The notes: generated by a model from the letters alone, not told the origin. Counted from the first letter of the stretch, positions 49,677-58,971 are shown. The stretch: 64,000 bases of DNA from JBDTSW01 sp963799815 (GCA_963799815.1 CAWCYG010000004.1:1-64000), one strand, 5' to 3'. Program-made: numbers and translations.

Positions 49677-50839
49677 TTATACAACGTTGTACTCGGGGCG
49701 AAGGGCGGACGTGTCGAAGCGCTCCAGGCTCAACGGTCCTATGTCGGCGAACGGCGGGCGACCCAAGACCAGGTCGCGGAGGATCTCGCCGACGGCGGGG
49801 CCCTGGAGGAATCCGTGTCCGGAGAACCCGGTCGCGTAGAGGAAGCGCGCGACGCCCGTCGCCTCCCCGATGAGCGCGTTGTGGTCTGGAGTCATCTCAT
49901 AAAGCCCTGCCCACCCGCCGCGGATACCGGCGTCGGCGATCCGAGGCGCTCGCCGCCGGACCGCCTCCATCAGGCCGGGGATCCAGTCGTCGGTTGTCTC
50001 GACGCTGAAGCCCGGCCTCTCATTCGGATCGGACATCCCCAGCAATAGCCCGGGGCCCTCGCGGTGAAAGTAGAAGCTCGACTCGAAGTCGATCGTCATG
50101 GGGATCTGGGTGGGGAGTCCGTCCACCGCTTCGGTGTGAAGGATCTGGCGCCGCAACGGCGTGACCGGCAGATCCAAGCCGACCATGGCGCCGCAGCTTC
50201 GCGACCAGGCGCCGGCGGCGCAGATCACGGTGCTCGTCCGGATCGAGCCGTGGTCAGTGACCACTTCGGTGATCTCGGCGCCGCTGATGCGGATGTCGAG
50301 TACCTCGCAGTTGACGCGGATCTCCGCTCCGTGGGCACGGGCGGCGAAGGCGTATCCCTGGACCACGCCCTCGGGGGTTGCGTGGCCGTCACCGGGTGAG
50401 AACGCGCCAGCGAGGATTCGTCGCCCTGCACCAGTGGGCACAGCTCGCGAGCTTCGCCGGCCGTAAGCATCCGGGAAGCCAGTCCGTATTCGTTTTGAAG
50501 CGCGACGCTGCGCTCGAACTTCTCGACGTCGGACTCACGGCTGAGGACGAACAGGTACCCGACCTGCTCGAGGTCGATCTCCCATCCGGGCCGCCGGCCG
50601 AAGTCGCGGAACGCGTCCAGGCTGCGCTTGGCGATCTCGACGTTGAGCGCGTCAGAGAACTGGGTGCGCACGCCGCCGGCGGCTCGGCACGTGGAGCCGC
50701 TCCCGAGTTGCCCTCGCTCGACGAGCGCGACATCGACGCCCGCCTCGGCCAGGTGGAAGGCGGCGCTGGTGCCGATCACGCCGCCACCGAGGATGACCAC
50801 GTCGGCGGTTTCCGGGAGCGTTGAGACCGAGCGGGGCAT
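49677..50839 (-). pseudogene. FAD-dependent amine oxidase (sarcosine/pipecolate oxidase type), frameshifted
   Basis: Frame 1 from ATG 50839 gives VVILGGGVIGTSAAFHLAEA (FAD Rossmann) and runs to about 50410 (CPLVQGDESS). There the reading must shift by one base to continue ILAGAFSPGDGHATPEGVVQ, the DAO-type core, and end with YATGFSGHGFLQGPAVGEIL. Together it is a normal-length DAO-family oxidase (about 387 residues). Candidates: sarcosine, pipecolate or other secondary amine oxidase. Pipecolate would deliver the aldehyde used by the next gene. The shift may be real or an error; no long homopolymer is there. Confidence 0.82.
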
Positions 50840-50863
50840 TTCAGGATCGTAAGCTTTACGTCT

Positions 50864-51403
50864 ATGACGATGAGCAAGCCAGAGGTCCTTCGCTTCCACG
50901 CCCGGCTCTTCGAGCATCCCGAGAAGACCGGGAACGGTTCTGGGACGTTGCTCGATGTCCCAAAGGACGTCAGCAAGCAGCTGCATGACATGCCCAAGGT
51001 CGAGGGCACCATCAACGGCCATCCCTTCCGAGCGGCGTTGGAGCCCAACCCGTCCGGCGGCCGCTGGCTCAAGGTGAACAAGGCCATGTGTCGGGGCGCC
51101 GGCGCCGACGACGGCGACACGGTCGAACTGGCCATCTTGGGCCCGGAGCCCGATCCGAAGGGCCCAGCCGATCTCCGCGCCGCCTTCGCATCCTCCCCCG
51201 AGGCGAAGGCGGTCTGGAAGGAGCTCACGACCATGGGTCGGCAAGATTGGGTCCGCTGGATCGAGCTGGCGAAGACCTCCGAGACCCGAGCCCGCCGCAT
51301 CAGGCGCACCGTCGACCAGCTCGCCGAGGGAAAGCGGCGCGCCTGCTGCGTGAACGTCTACGAGTACATGCTGAATCGCGTCGAAGCAGACGAGCGGGCT
51401 TGA
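50864..51403 (+). CDS. DUF1905 / YdeI-OmpD-associated family protein
   Basis: A 179-residue protein. Residues 5-95: DUF1905 beta-barrel-like part (VLRFHARLFEHPEKTGNGSG ... VEGTINGHPFRAALEP). Residues 110-175: YdeI/OmpD-associated helical part, with FASSPEAKAVWKELTTMGRQ and ARRIRRTVDQLAEGKRRACC. A common small cytosolic protein of unclear role. Divergent from the FAD oxidase gene; its stop is followed at once by the frame of the transporter. Confidence 0.87.
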   Translation: MTMSKPEVLRFHARLFEHPEKTGNGSGTLLDVPKDVSKQLHDMPKVEGTINGHPFRAALEPNPSGGRWLKVNKAMCRGAGADDGDTVELAILGPEPDPKGPADLRAAFASSPEAKAVWKELTTMGRQDWVRWIELAKTSETRARRIRRTVDQLAEGKRRACCVNVYEYMLNRVEADERA

Positions 51404-51453
51404 GGGACGCCGCCGGGGTGGAGGCCGCTCCGGTCAGGATCTCGGAGCCCAAG

Positions 51454-52341
51454 ATGGGCGGCGGGGCGAGCGTCGCCGAGGCGCACTTCGCGCCGCTCGA
51501 CTGGGCGTTGCTGGCGGGTGCAGCGCTCGGCTGGGGCGCTTCGTTTCTGTTCATCGAGATCGGGCTCGAGCACTTCAGCCCGGGCGCGGTCGCCTTCCTG
51601 CGGCTGCTCTTCGGAGCCGCGACCCTGGCTCTTATCCCGCTCGCGCGCCGTCCCGTGGCCCGGAGCGACCTCGGGCTGACCGCGCTCCTGGGAATGGTCT
51701 GGATGGCGGTCCCGTTCCTGCTGTTTCCGATCGCGCAGCAGTCGATCGACTCCTCGCTCGCCGGCATGATCAACGCGTCCGCGCCGCTGTTCACGGCGCT
51801 CGTAGCCGCGCTCGTCGTCCGTCGCCTGCCAACCCGGCTGCAGGGTCTCGGGCTGGTCGTTGGCCTTGCCGGCGTGGTCGCGATCGGTGCGCCGTCGGTC
51901 GAGAGCGGATCGAGTGGCGTCGGCGTGCTCCTGGTCGCGCTCGCGACCTTTCTGTACGGATGCGCGTTCAACCTCGCCGGTCCGCTGCAGCGGCGCAACG
52001 GGGCGCTCTCGGTGATCTGGCGAGCTCAGCTCGTCGCGCTGGTCGCGCTCCTTCCGGTTGGTGCGATCGGGCTCGCCGACTCCGAGTTCGCCTGGTCGAG
52101 CCTGCTGGCGATGGTCGCGCTCGGCGCGCTCGGCACCGGTGCGGCGTTCGTATGGTTCGCGATTCTGGCCGGGCGGGTCGGCCCCACCCGGGCGTCGATC
52201 ACGGCTTACTTTCTCCCGATCGTCGCGATCGTGCTCGGAGCGTTGCTGCTCGACGAATCGATCCACCCAGCGGCGCTCGTGGGCACCGCGCTGGTGCTCG
52301 CCGGGGCCTACCTGGCCAGTCGCGGCGAGCCCTCCCGCTGA
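51454..52341 (+). CDS. EamA/DMT-family permease
   Basis: A 295-residue membrane protein with ten predicted helices in two EamA repeats (WALLAGAALGWGASFLFIEI as the first; FLPIVAIVLGALLLDESIHP near the end of the second). Exports or imports small metabolites, often amino acids. Starts considered: TTG 51400, GTG 51418, ATG 51454; the last one begins just before the first helix. Confidence 0.87.
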   Translation: MGGGASVAEAHFAPLDWALLAGAALGWGASFLFIEIGLEHFSPGAVAFLRLLFGAATLALIPLARRPVARSDLGLTALLGMVWMAVPFLLFPIAQQSIDSSLAGMINASAPLFTALVAALVVRRLPTRLQGLGLVVGLAGVVAIGAPSVESGSSGVGVLLVALATFLYGCAFNLAGPLQRRNGALSVIWRAQLVALVALLPVGAIGLADSEFAWSSLLAMVALGALGTGAAFVWFAILAGRVGPTRASITAYFLPIVAIVLGALLLDESIHPAALVGTALVLAGAYLASRGEPSR

Positions 52342-52399
52342 TGGCCGTTGGATGAGGCGCGCGCGCCGCGCGGCGGTGGCGGCCGTGGATAATGCGCCC

Positions 52400-53005
52400 A
52401 TGGCCGCGGCGCGAGGCACCCCGCCAGAGTTCGATCTGAGTCTGGCCGAGGCGAGCGCTTGGGTCGGCGCGGGGCCCGAGGGGATCGGCGAGACCGCGCT
52501 CGAACCGACGGGACAGGAGCTCCTGGACATCGAGGGGGACGACCCGGCGGTGGCGTTGCGCCAGACGCTCGGGATGTTCGCGACGGGAGTGACCATCATC
52601 ACGACGCGCGTCGGGGACCAGGTCCACGGAATGACCGCCAACGCCTTCATGTCGGTCTCGCTTGAGCCGCCGCTGATTCTGATCTCTGTCGACCGGCGCA
52701 CGAAGATGTGCTCGCTCCTCAATCAGGGCCAGCGCTTCGCGGTGAGCGTCTTGGCGGATGATCAGGACTCACTCTCGGACCACTTCGCCGGGCGGGCGCC
52801 CGAGGGTGCGTCTTTGCCGACCTTCGCGATCGTTCATGAGACGCCCCTCGTCGAAGGGTCGGCGGCCCAGTTCGTGGCCGCCGTCGTGCGCTCCCATTGG
52901 GGCGGCGACCACACCCTCTTCCTCGGCCGGGTGGTGTACGCGCGCAGGGCCCCCGACGCGCGACCGCTTCTCTTCCACGGCGGCCAGTACGGCCGGCTCG
53001 GTTAA
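52400..53005 (+). CDS. Flavin reductase-like protein (FMN split barrel)
   Basis: A 201-residue protein with an N-terminal 50-residue extension and then a flavin-reductase domain: LGMFATGVTIITTRVGDQVH, TANAFMSVSLEPPLILISVD, FAVSVLADDQ and the C-terminal HGGQYGRLG. It would reduce FMN/FAD with NAD(P)H and supply it to a two-component monooxygenase. A possible oxygenase-like partner is the acyl-CoA-dehydrogenase-like enzyme encoded 2.4 kb away. ATG 52400. The extension is unusual. Confidence 0.87.
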   Translation: MAAARGTPPEFDLSLAEASAWVGAGPEGIGETALEPTGQELLDIEGDDPAVALRQTLGMFATGVTIITTRVGDQVHGMTANAFMSVSLEPPLILISVDRRTKMCSLLNQGQRFAVSVLADDQDSLSDHFAGRAPEGASLPTFAIVHETPLVEGSAAQFVAAVVRSHWGGDHTLFLGRVVYARRAPDARPLLFHGGQYGRLG

Positions 53006-53046
53006 CCACGACCGGCGGCCGGCGCCCTGATCAGCGATCAGTGGCC

Positions 53047-55383
53047 CTAGGAGCGCGGGCGGGACTTCTCGGGATCGTAGAACGGGATTGTCACGACGGT
53101 CGCGGGGATCCGCTTCTGATGTCCGTCGAGCTTCCCGACCTCGGCCTCGGTGCCGGGCTCCGTGTGCTGCACGGCCATCCGGCAGAGGGCGACGTTCTTT
53201 CGCAGCGTCGGGCTGCGCGTCCCGCTCGTGACGACGCCGACCGACGTGCGCGAGCCGGGAACGTGCACGCAGTCGCCGTGCTCGGCGACCTCGTGGCCCT
53301 CAAGCTCGAGGCCAACCAGACGCCGCTGCGGGTGGGCCTTGCGCTCGATCAGCGCCTGCTTGCCGACGAAGTCATCCTCCGTGTCGAGCGCGACCGCGAA
53401 CCCTATGCCCGCCTCGAACGGGTCCACCTGGTCGTCGGCGAACTCGTAGCCCGCGAAGATCAGCGCCGACTCGATCCGCAGCACGTCGAGCGCCGACAGC
53501 CCCAGCGGCGTCAGGCCTCGATGCTCGCCCGCCGCCCAGATCGCGTCCCAGACGGCGGGCCCGTCGTCGGGGTGGCACCACACCTCGTACCCGAGCTCGC
53601 CGGTGTAGCCGGTTCGCGAGACCACGATCGGGATCCCGTCGTAGGCGCCCACGCGCCCGATCGAGAAGCGGAACCAGCGCAGCTCCTCCATCGTGGGCTG
53701 CGCCGGCGGCGTCCAGACGACGTCCGCGAGGATCTCCCGGCTCAGGGGCCCCTGCACGGCGACGTTGTGGAGCTCGTCGGTGGAGTGCTTCACCCACGCC
53801 CGCATCGACTCCGCCTCGGCGAGCTCGCGCATGTGCACGCCGGTGTACTCGTCGCCTGTGACGAAGCGGAAGTTGTCGTCGGCCAGCCGGTAGACGGTCG
53901 CGTCATCGATCATCCCGCCGGTCTCGGCGCAGACCGCGGTGTACGTCACCTGACCCACCGACAGCTTGCGCACGTCGCGAGTGATCGTTCGCTGCATCAA
54001 GAGCTCTGCGTCGGGACCGACGACCTCCCACTTGCGAAGCGGCGACAGGTCCATGATCGCCGCCTTCTCGCGGCATGCCCAGTACTCGGCGATCGTGCCC
54101 TCGCCCGCGAAGCAGTCGGGAAGCCAGTAGCCGCGGTACTCGACGAAGTCGCGGGTGAGTGCCGACGTGCGCGGGTGAAAGGCGGTCTCTTTGGTCATGA
54201 CGGGCTCGGCCTCCGGGGTGACGCGATGGGCTATCGCCAGCGAGAAGCGGTTCTCGGGGCTGTACACGCGGACGTGGACATCGGTGATCTCCCAGCCGTT
54301 GGCAGGGTCGATGTCGTCCGGGCATGCCGACGACGCGCACAGTAGGTCGGTCGAGGCGCGCAGCAGGACGTAGTCGCCCGGGCGTGACCAGGGCTCGTCG
54401 GCCATGAGCCGGTTGTCGTCGTCGAATGCCGTGTTGTAGAAGAAGTTGAGAGCCTCCCAGCCCTTGCGCGGCGCGATGTCGTACGGCGTTACCTGCCCGT
54501 TGAAGTTCTCCGAGCAGTTGGTGTGGCCGAAGTAGCCGAGGTCCTCGTAGTACTTGGCGTTGCAGGCGAGCGCGAAGCTGTCGTGTCGCCCCACGGTGTC
54601 CTGGACGACCTCGACGAGCGGGTCCATGTCGACGTCGAAGCTCTTGCGGTAGAGCCCGGGCTGCGGGTAGGCGGCGCCCATCAGCGAGAGGGTCGTCGTC
54701 GCGTCCAGGCCACGCTCGAGCCCACGCTCGAGCTTGCCGCGATTGAAGGCGAGGAAGTCCGAGCACTGCTTTCCCTGCACGTCGATGATCTGGATGTATT
54801 CGCCCTCCTTCACCTCGTAGCCGGCGGCCGTTGCGCGGTCGACTCGAAAGTCGAGCCGGGGCTCGGCGAGGGGGCTCGGCAGCTCGACCTCCTCGAGCTT
54901 GCGTGGGACCGCGCGCCTCACCTCGATCAGGAGCGGCGACGCGGGCCAGTCACCTTCGACCACCCGGCCCCCGGGTGCGGCGACGATCGCGATCGCCTCG
55001 CGCTGGGCCACGAACTCCTCGGTGGTGTCGGGAGGGGTGTCATTGTCGAAGAGCCGAAGCGCCCGGGCGTCGTGGGGGAGGAGGCCCTGATCGTGCAGTC
55101 GCTTTAAGAAGCCGCCCTCGACCCCGGACACGACGAGCCCGCGCAGGACGCTCGCATCGGCGTCGGCGCGCAGCCCGAGCGCCGCCGCGTCCTCGCCTCC
55201 CTCCGTATCGATCACGGTGAGCTCGGCGCCCTGGCCGCCGTCGCGGTTTAGGACCGTCAGCCGATCGTCGGGGTTGAGGGGGACGGCGGTCGCTGCGCCC
55301 GGGCGCACCCAGTGCGTCTCCAGCGACCGGTCGACCGGCCTCAGGCCGGGCGTGACGAGCGCCGGTCTCGTGGCCACCACCAT
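53047..55383 (-). CDS. DUF1989-GcvT fusion (aminomethyltransferase-like)
   Basis: A 778-residue protein. Residues 1-165: a partial DUF1989-like section (VLNRDGGQGAELTVIDTEGG). Residues 180-385: DUF1989/urea-carboxylase-associated domain with Cys-containing DVQGKQCSDFLAFNRGKLER, FGHTNCSENFNGQVTPYDIA. Residues 400-770: GcvT/aminomethyltransferase domain, with GEGTIAEYWACREKAAIMDL and GYTGELGYEVWCHPDDGPAV. GcvT proteins move one-carbon units from substrate to tetrahydrofolate. The product is probably a demethylase or C1-transfer enzyme of unknown substrate. It starts 3 bp after the acyl-CoA-dehydrogenase-like stop, the closest possible operon partner. Confidence 0.85.
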   Translation of the reverse strand: MVVATRPALVTPGLRPVDRSLETHWVRPGAATAVPLNPDDRLTVLNRDGGQGAELTVIDTEGGEDAAALGLRADADASVLRGLVVSGVEGGFLKRLHDQGLLPHDARALRLFDNDTPPDTTEEFVAQREAIAIVAAPGGRVVEGDWPASPLLIEVRRAVPRKLEEVELPSPLAEPRLDFRVDRATAAGYEVKEGEYIQIIDVQGKQCSDFLAFNRGKLERGLERGLDATTTLSLMGAAYPQPGLYRKSFDVDMDPLVEVVQDTVGRHDSFALACNAKYYEDLGYFGHTNCSENFNGQVTPYDIAPRKGWEALNFFYNTAFDDDNRLMADEPWSRPGDYVLLRASTDLLCASSACPDDIDPANGWEITDVHVRVYSPENRFSLAIAHRVTPEAEPVMTKETAFHPRTSALTRDFVEYRGYWLPDCFAGEGTIAEYWACREKAAIMDLSPLRKWEVVGPDAELLMQRTITRDVRKLSVGQVTYTAVCAETGGMIDDATVYRLADDNFRFVTGDEYTGVHMRELAEAESMRAWVKHSTDELHNVAVQGPLSREILADVVWTPPAQPTMEELRWFRFSIGRVGAYDGIPIVVSRTGYTGELGYEVWCHPDDGPAVWDAIWAAGEHRGLTPLGLSALDVLRIESALIFAGYEFADDQVDPFEAGIGFAVALDTEDDFVGKQALIERKAHPQRRLVGLELEGHEVAEHGDCVHVPGSRTSVGVVTSGTRSPTLRKNVALCRMAVQHTEPGTEAEVGKLDGHQKRIPATVVTIPFYDPEKSRPRS

Positions 55384-55386
55384 GGC

Positions 55387-56790
55387 TCAGGCCTTCGCGG
55401 GCTCGGTCCCCTCGGCCTTCTCAGCCTGCTCGACCAGCTCTTCGGCGAGCTCGCGCTTGCCGGCGGCGTCGAGCTTCTTGAGCTCGTTCTCGACCACCCT
55501 TCGATTGTAGGTCTGGTTCCAATAGTCGAGGGCGTCGAAGCCGAGCAGGACCGCCCTGCCGACGAACTGGCGCAGGACCTCGTTGGTCGGACCCATCACC
55601 CAGCCGGCCTTGGCGTCGCGCACGTAGCGCTCGAGCTCCATGTCGCGCTTGTAGCCGGAGCCGCCGCAGGCGTGCAGCATCTTGTCGACGACCGTGGCCA
55701 CGTTCTTGGCTGCCTCGAACTTGATCTGCCATGCCCAGTGCAGGAAGTCGGCGCGCGCGGTCTCCCCGGGCTCGAGGACCCTGGTGTTGTCGTCGGTGGC
55801 GCGGTCCATCGCCTGCGCCACCGAGAGGACGAAGATGCGGCACGCGTTCGTGTCCATCACCGCCTCGCCGACGTAGTCCTGAATCGTTGGGTAGTCGGCC
55901 ACGCGCATCCCGACGTCGACGTGCTTCTTGCGCGTCGTGTGCCGCTTGGCGATGTCGATCGCTCCGAGGGCGATCCCATTCCAAACGGACGACGAGCCGA
56001 TCAAAAACCAGGGGTCGACCGCCTCGTCGTTGGAGGTCGCGCCATCGCCAATCGGGCCGACGACCTGCTCGGCGGGGATCTCGATGTCCTCGACCTCGAT
56101 CGGCCCTGACTGGTTGCCGCGCAGCCCGAGCGCGTCCCAGAGAGAGGGATGGGCCTTGACGTCGTCGCCATCGATCACGAAGACCGAGAGATCGTCGTAG
56201 CCCGAGAAGTCGGGGCTCGTCGTCTGCACGACGTAGAAGTCGGCGAAGCCGCCGGACGTCGTCCACGAGGACTTCTTGTTGACCTTGAAGCCACCGTTGG
56301 AGCGCTCCGCCTTGGAGGAGAACGGGTACCAGAAGTGCGAGCCGGTCTGGGGATCGGAATAGGACAGCGTTCCGATCCGGCAGTCCGAGTCGAGCGTGCG
56401 GATGTACTTGTCGACGAGCTCCGGGGTCGGCCGCAGCATGATCGTCTGGACGGCGCCGACATGCATGACGTAACACATCGCCGTCGAGGCGCAGCCGTAG
56501 CGGGCGAGGGTCTCGCAGAACATCGAGAAAGCGACATGGTTCTCGCCGAGGCCGCCGTACTCCTCGGGCACGGTGAGGCTGAGGAACCCGTTCTCGGCCA
56601 GCAGCTCGAAGTTGCGCCGCGGGTACGCGAGCTCGTCGTCGGAGCGCTTCGCGTTGGCGCGCAGCTCGTTCTCGCAGAGCTCGATCAGCTTCGCTCGCAG
56701 CTCCTTCTGGCGCTCGGTCAAGATCCAGTCCGGGTCCCACTCGTAGCCCAGCCCCCAGAACGGCTCTCCGCCCCACAGCTTCTCCGACAT
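55387..56790 (-). CDS. Acyl-CoA dehydrogenase-like flavoprotein
   Basis: A 467-residue flavin enzyme of the acyl-CoA dehydrogenase fold. N-terminal helices to about 130 include LTVPEEYGGLGENHVAFSMF; the middle beta-domain has SYSDPQTGSHFWYP (FAD/substrate loop); the C-terminal helices contain HACGGSGYKRDMELERYVRD and MGPTNEVLRQFVGRAVL. The aromatic-rich N-terminus and GSHFWYPF replace the typical acyl-CoA GSD loop, which suggests a non-CoA or monooxygenase-like role. A perfect inverted-repeat operator is 29 bp before its ATG 56790. Confidence 0.87.
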   Translation of the reverse strand: MSEKLWGGEPFWGLGYEWDPDWILTERQKELRAKLIELCENELRANAKRSDDELAYPRRNFELLAENGFLSLTVPEEYGGLGENHVAFSMFCETLARYGCASTAMCYVMHVGAVQTIMLRPTPELVDKYIRTLDSDCRIGTLSYSDPQTGSHFWYPFSSKAERSNGGFKVNKKSSWTTSGGFADFYVVQTTSPDFSGYDDLSVFVIDGDDVKAHPSLWDALGLRGNQSGPIEVEDIEIPAEQVVGPIGDGATSNDEAVDPWFLIGSSSVWNGIALGAIDIAKRHTTRKKHVDVGMRVADYPTIQDYVGEAVMDTNACRIFVLSVAQAMDRATDDNTRVLEPGETARADFLHWAWQIKFEAAKNVATVVDKMLHACGGSGYKRDMELERYVRDAKAGWVMGPTNEVLRQFVGRAVLLGFDALDYWNQTYNRRVVENELKKLDAAGKRELAEELVEQAEKAEGTEPAKA

Positions 56791-56818
56791 TCCGTATCTC
56801 CTTCCCGGTAAGCAACCC

Positions 56819-56838
56819 TCTGTACAAATCTGTACAGA
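56819..56838. promoter_or_regulatory. Perfect inverted repeat, operator of acyl-CoA-dehydrogenase/GcvT operon
   Basis: TCTGTACA and TGTACAGA are perfect complements around AATC. The site lies between the universal-stress-type gene end and the start at 56790. This shape is usual for TetR or GntR repressors; the regulator is not in the window. Confidence 0.65.
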
Positions 56839-56874
56839 CGGTGATTGTGCCGCACCCGCGCGGCTCGTGTAAGC

Positions 56875-57363
56875 CTACGCCTCGTCGGCGAGCCAGACCA
56901 GGCAGGCGGCCTGGCGCCGGATCGCGCGCGCGGCGCGGCGGTAGCGGCGCGCCTTGATCCGGGTGCGGTCCGGGCCGAAGACCAATAGACCAGCCTGCCG
57001 GTCCCGGACCACCTCGAGCAGGGCCTCCACAGGCCGCTTGCTGCTCACCCGCAGATGCTCCGTGCGGATCCCCAGTGCCGCGGCGCGTTCCGCGGTGGCC
57101 CGGACCTCCTTCAGCTGCTCCTCGTGCGGGAGCGTCGCCGCGTCCGGCCCCGCCAGCATCAGCGTCGTCGGGTAGCTGGGCAGGTGGACCACGTTGGTCA
57201 CGAGCAGAGGGGAGCCGACCTCGAGCGCGGACTCGATCGCCATGCGCTCGGCGGCAGGGTCGATCGGGCAGGCGAGCGTGCCGAGGACCACGGGCCGTCC
57301 GGGGTCGCGCTCGACCTCGGCGGTAGACGCTCGGTCCCCACGGTCTCGTACCTGCGTGCCCAT
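56875..57363 (-). CDS. Divergent universal-stress-type (UspA-fold) protein
   Basis: A 162-residue protein beginning MGTQVRDRGDRASTAEVERD. The core contains VVLGTLACPIDPAAERMAIE, VTNVVHLPSYPTTLMLAGP and the C-terminal AGLLVFGPDRTRIKARRYRR. This follows the UspA alpha/beta order (strand-helix repeats), but the G-x2-G-x9-G-S/T ATP-binding loop is replaced by PDRTRIKARR, so it is probably a non-ATP-binding branch. It is on the same strand as the operator-controlled operon but 84 bp from it. Role unknown; often stress-linked. Confidence 0.75.
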   Translation of the reverse strand: MGTQVRDRGDRASTAEVERDPGRPVVLGTLACPIDPAAERMAIESALEVGSPLLVTNVVHLPSYPTTLMLAGPDAATLPHEEQLKEVRATAERAAALGIRTEHLRVSSKRPVEALLEVVRDRQAGLLVFGPDRTRIKARRYRRAARAIRRQAACLVWLADEA

Positions 57364-57495
57364 GCTTCTCCCTACGAGGATCCCACGATCCGGAAGGACC
57401 GCAAGGTCCGGGCATCTCGCCATGCCCGCGACGGGGCCGTGCACAAATAGGTTCAAAACAGATACGTTTCGCCCGACAGCGGAGAGGAGGCCCGG

Positions 57496-58965
57496 ATGGC
57501 AACTGCCCAAGTCGAGGAACGCCAGCTGCTCAAGGCGATGACGTGGTGGGACGGATTCGTCATAGCCCTGGCCAATCCCGGCTTCCTGATCGCGGCGCTG
57601 GGATTCTCGATTGGAGCCCTCGGCACCACCGGTGCGTTCGTCCTCTGGACGATCTCCGTCTGCCTCGGGGCGCTGCAGAACAACGTCTACGCCGAGCTCG
57701 CCACCATGTTCCCCACCAAGGCGGGTGGCATCTCGCTGTTCGCCCACGAGGCATGGCGCAAGTACTTCACCTTCGTGGGGCCCGTGGCTACCTTCGGCTA
57801 CTGGTTCGCCTGGTCGAGCGTGCTCGCGATCAACGGGCTCGTCGTCGGCACGTTGATCCAGGCCGAGTGGTTCTCCGACTCGACGTGGGCGGAGGCCGCC
57901 GGCGGGTTCGATTTCACCCTCCCGATCGTCCTCGGGATGGCCGCGATCCTGCTCGTCTGGGCCTTCAACGTGTTCGGGGTCCGACCGGCGGTGTGGCTGG
58001 GATACGTGACGGGAGGGCTCCTGCTGATCCCGGCCTTCGTGTTGATGTTCCTCCCGTACATCACCGGGGATTGGTCGAGCGACAATATGCAGTGGGAGAT
58101 CGGCGCAGGCGGAGGCCTCGGCCTGGCGCTCGTCTGGCTCTACTTCATGGGGTGGTCCGCCTACGGGTTCGAGACGGTCGCGGCGTTCGCACCCGAATAC
58201 CACGACACCGAGACGGACACGCCCCGGGCTCTGCGCGCGTCCGCGGCGTTCTCCGTCGTCGTCTACGCACTGCTGCCGCTCGGCGTCGGCGGGACGCTGG
58301 GAACGGCCGCGGTCGCCGAGGACGTCACCGGGATCGCCTTCTACACGCAGGCGTTCGACACGATCGTCGGCGACGCGCTGGGCAACGTGATGATCGTGTG
58401 CCTCGTCGCCGGCCTGCTGCTCTCGATGAATACCGCCACGATGGACGGCTCGCGCGCCCTGTTCGGGATATCCCGGGACGGAATGACGGTCAAGCAGCTC
58501 GGAGTGTTGAACAAGTTCAGCGTGCCCGCGCGAGCGATGACGCTCGACGCGCTCCTGAACCTCTTCCTGATCACGTACTTCGCCAGCGCGATCGAGATCC
58601 TGGCCGCGGGCAACCTGGGCTACATCCTTGCCCACGTCTTCGCCCTCAGCGGGTTCCTGCTCCTGCGCCGCGACCGGCCCAACTGGCCGCGGCCGATCAG
58701 GCTGTCGGCGATCTGGGTGCCGATCGCAGGGTTGCTCGCGGCGATCAACCTCGCCTTCATCATCTGGGGCGGCTTCATCTACGCCGACGAGTACGGATAC
58801 GGGTTGGACAAGACCCTGATCGGTCTGATCGTGCTCGGGGTCTCGCTGTTGCTCTATGTCTTCCGGCACGTTGTCCAGGACCGCACCGGGATCCGGCTGC
58901 GGGAGGAGACGCCGACGATGCCCGAGGAGGCGGCCGCGGAGCCGACGGCGCGAGCGCCGGCGTAG
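57496..58965 (+). CDS. APC-family amino acid permease
   Basis: A 489-residue membrane protein with about 12-14 helices. N-terminal MTWWDGFVIALANPGFLIAA is the first helix with the APC substrate-binding glycine region; FPTKAGGISLFAHEAWRKYF follows; GWSAYGFETVAAFAPEYHDT and ALFGISRDGMTVKQLGVLNK are further family features. It imports an amino acid or amine, perhaps the substrate of the neighbouring DUF1989-GcvT operon (inference). ATG 57496 follows GAGAGGAGG. Divergent from the Usp-type gene. Confidence 0.9.
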   Translation: MATAQVEERQLLKAMTWWDGFVIALANPGFLIAALGFSIGALGTTGAFVLWTISVCLGALQNNVYAELATMFPTKAGGISLFAHEAWRKYFTFVGPVATFGYWFAWSSVLAINGLVVGTLIQAEWFSDSTWAEAAGGFDFTLPIVLGMAAILLVWAFNVFGVRPAVWLGYVTGGLLLIPAFVLMFLPYITGDWSSDNMQWEIGAGGGLGLALVWLYFMGWSAYGFETVAAFAPEYHDTETDTPRALRASAAFSVVVYALLPLGVGGTLGTAAVAEDVTGIAFYTQAFDTIVGDALGNVMIVCLVAGLLLSMNTATMDGSRALFGISRDGMTVKQLGVLNKFSVPARAMTLDALLNLFLITYFASAIEILAAGNLGYILAHVFALSGFLLLRRDRPNWPRPIRLSAIWVPIAGLLAAINLAFIIWGGFIYADEYGYGLDKTLIGLIVLGVSLLLYVFRHVVQDRTGIRLREETPTMPEEAAAEPTARAPA

Positions 58966-58971
58966 CGCCGG

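Noticed and set aside
55421..57502. Very long alternative reverse frame over the acyl-CoA-dehydrogenase-like gene
   Set aside because: Arg-rich low-complexity product; the other minus-strand frame encodes the recognised protein.
56875..58869. A 664-codon reverse frame extending the Usp-type gene upstream
   Set aside because: Only its last 162 residues look like a protein; the rest is the antisense of the APC permease.
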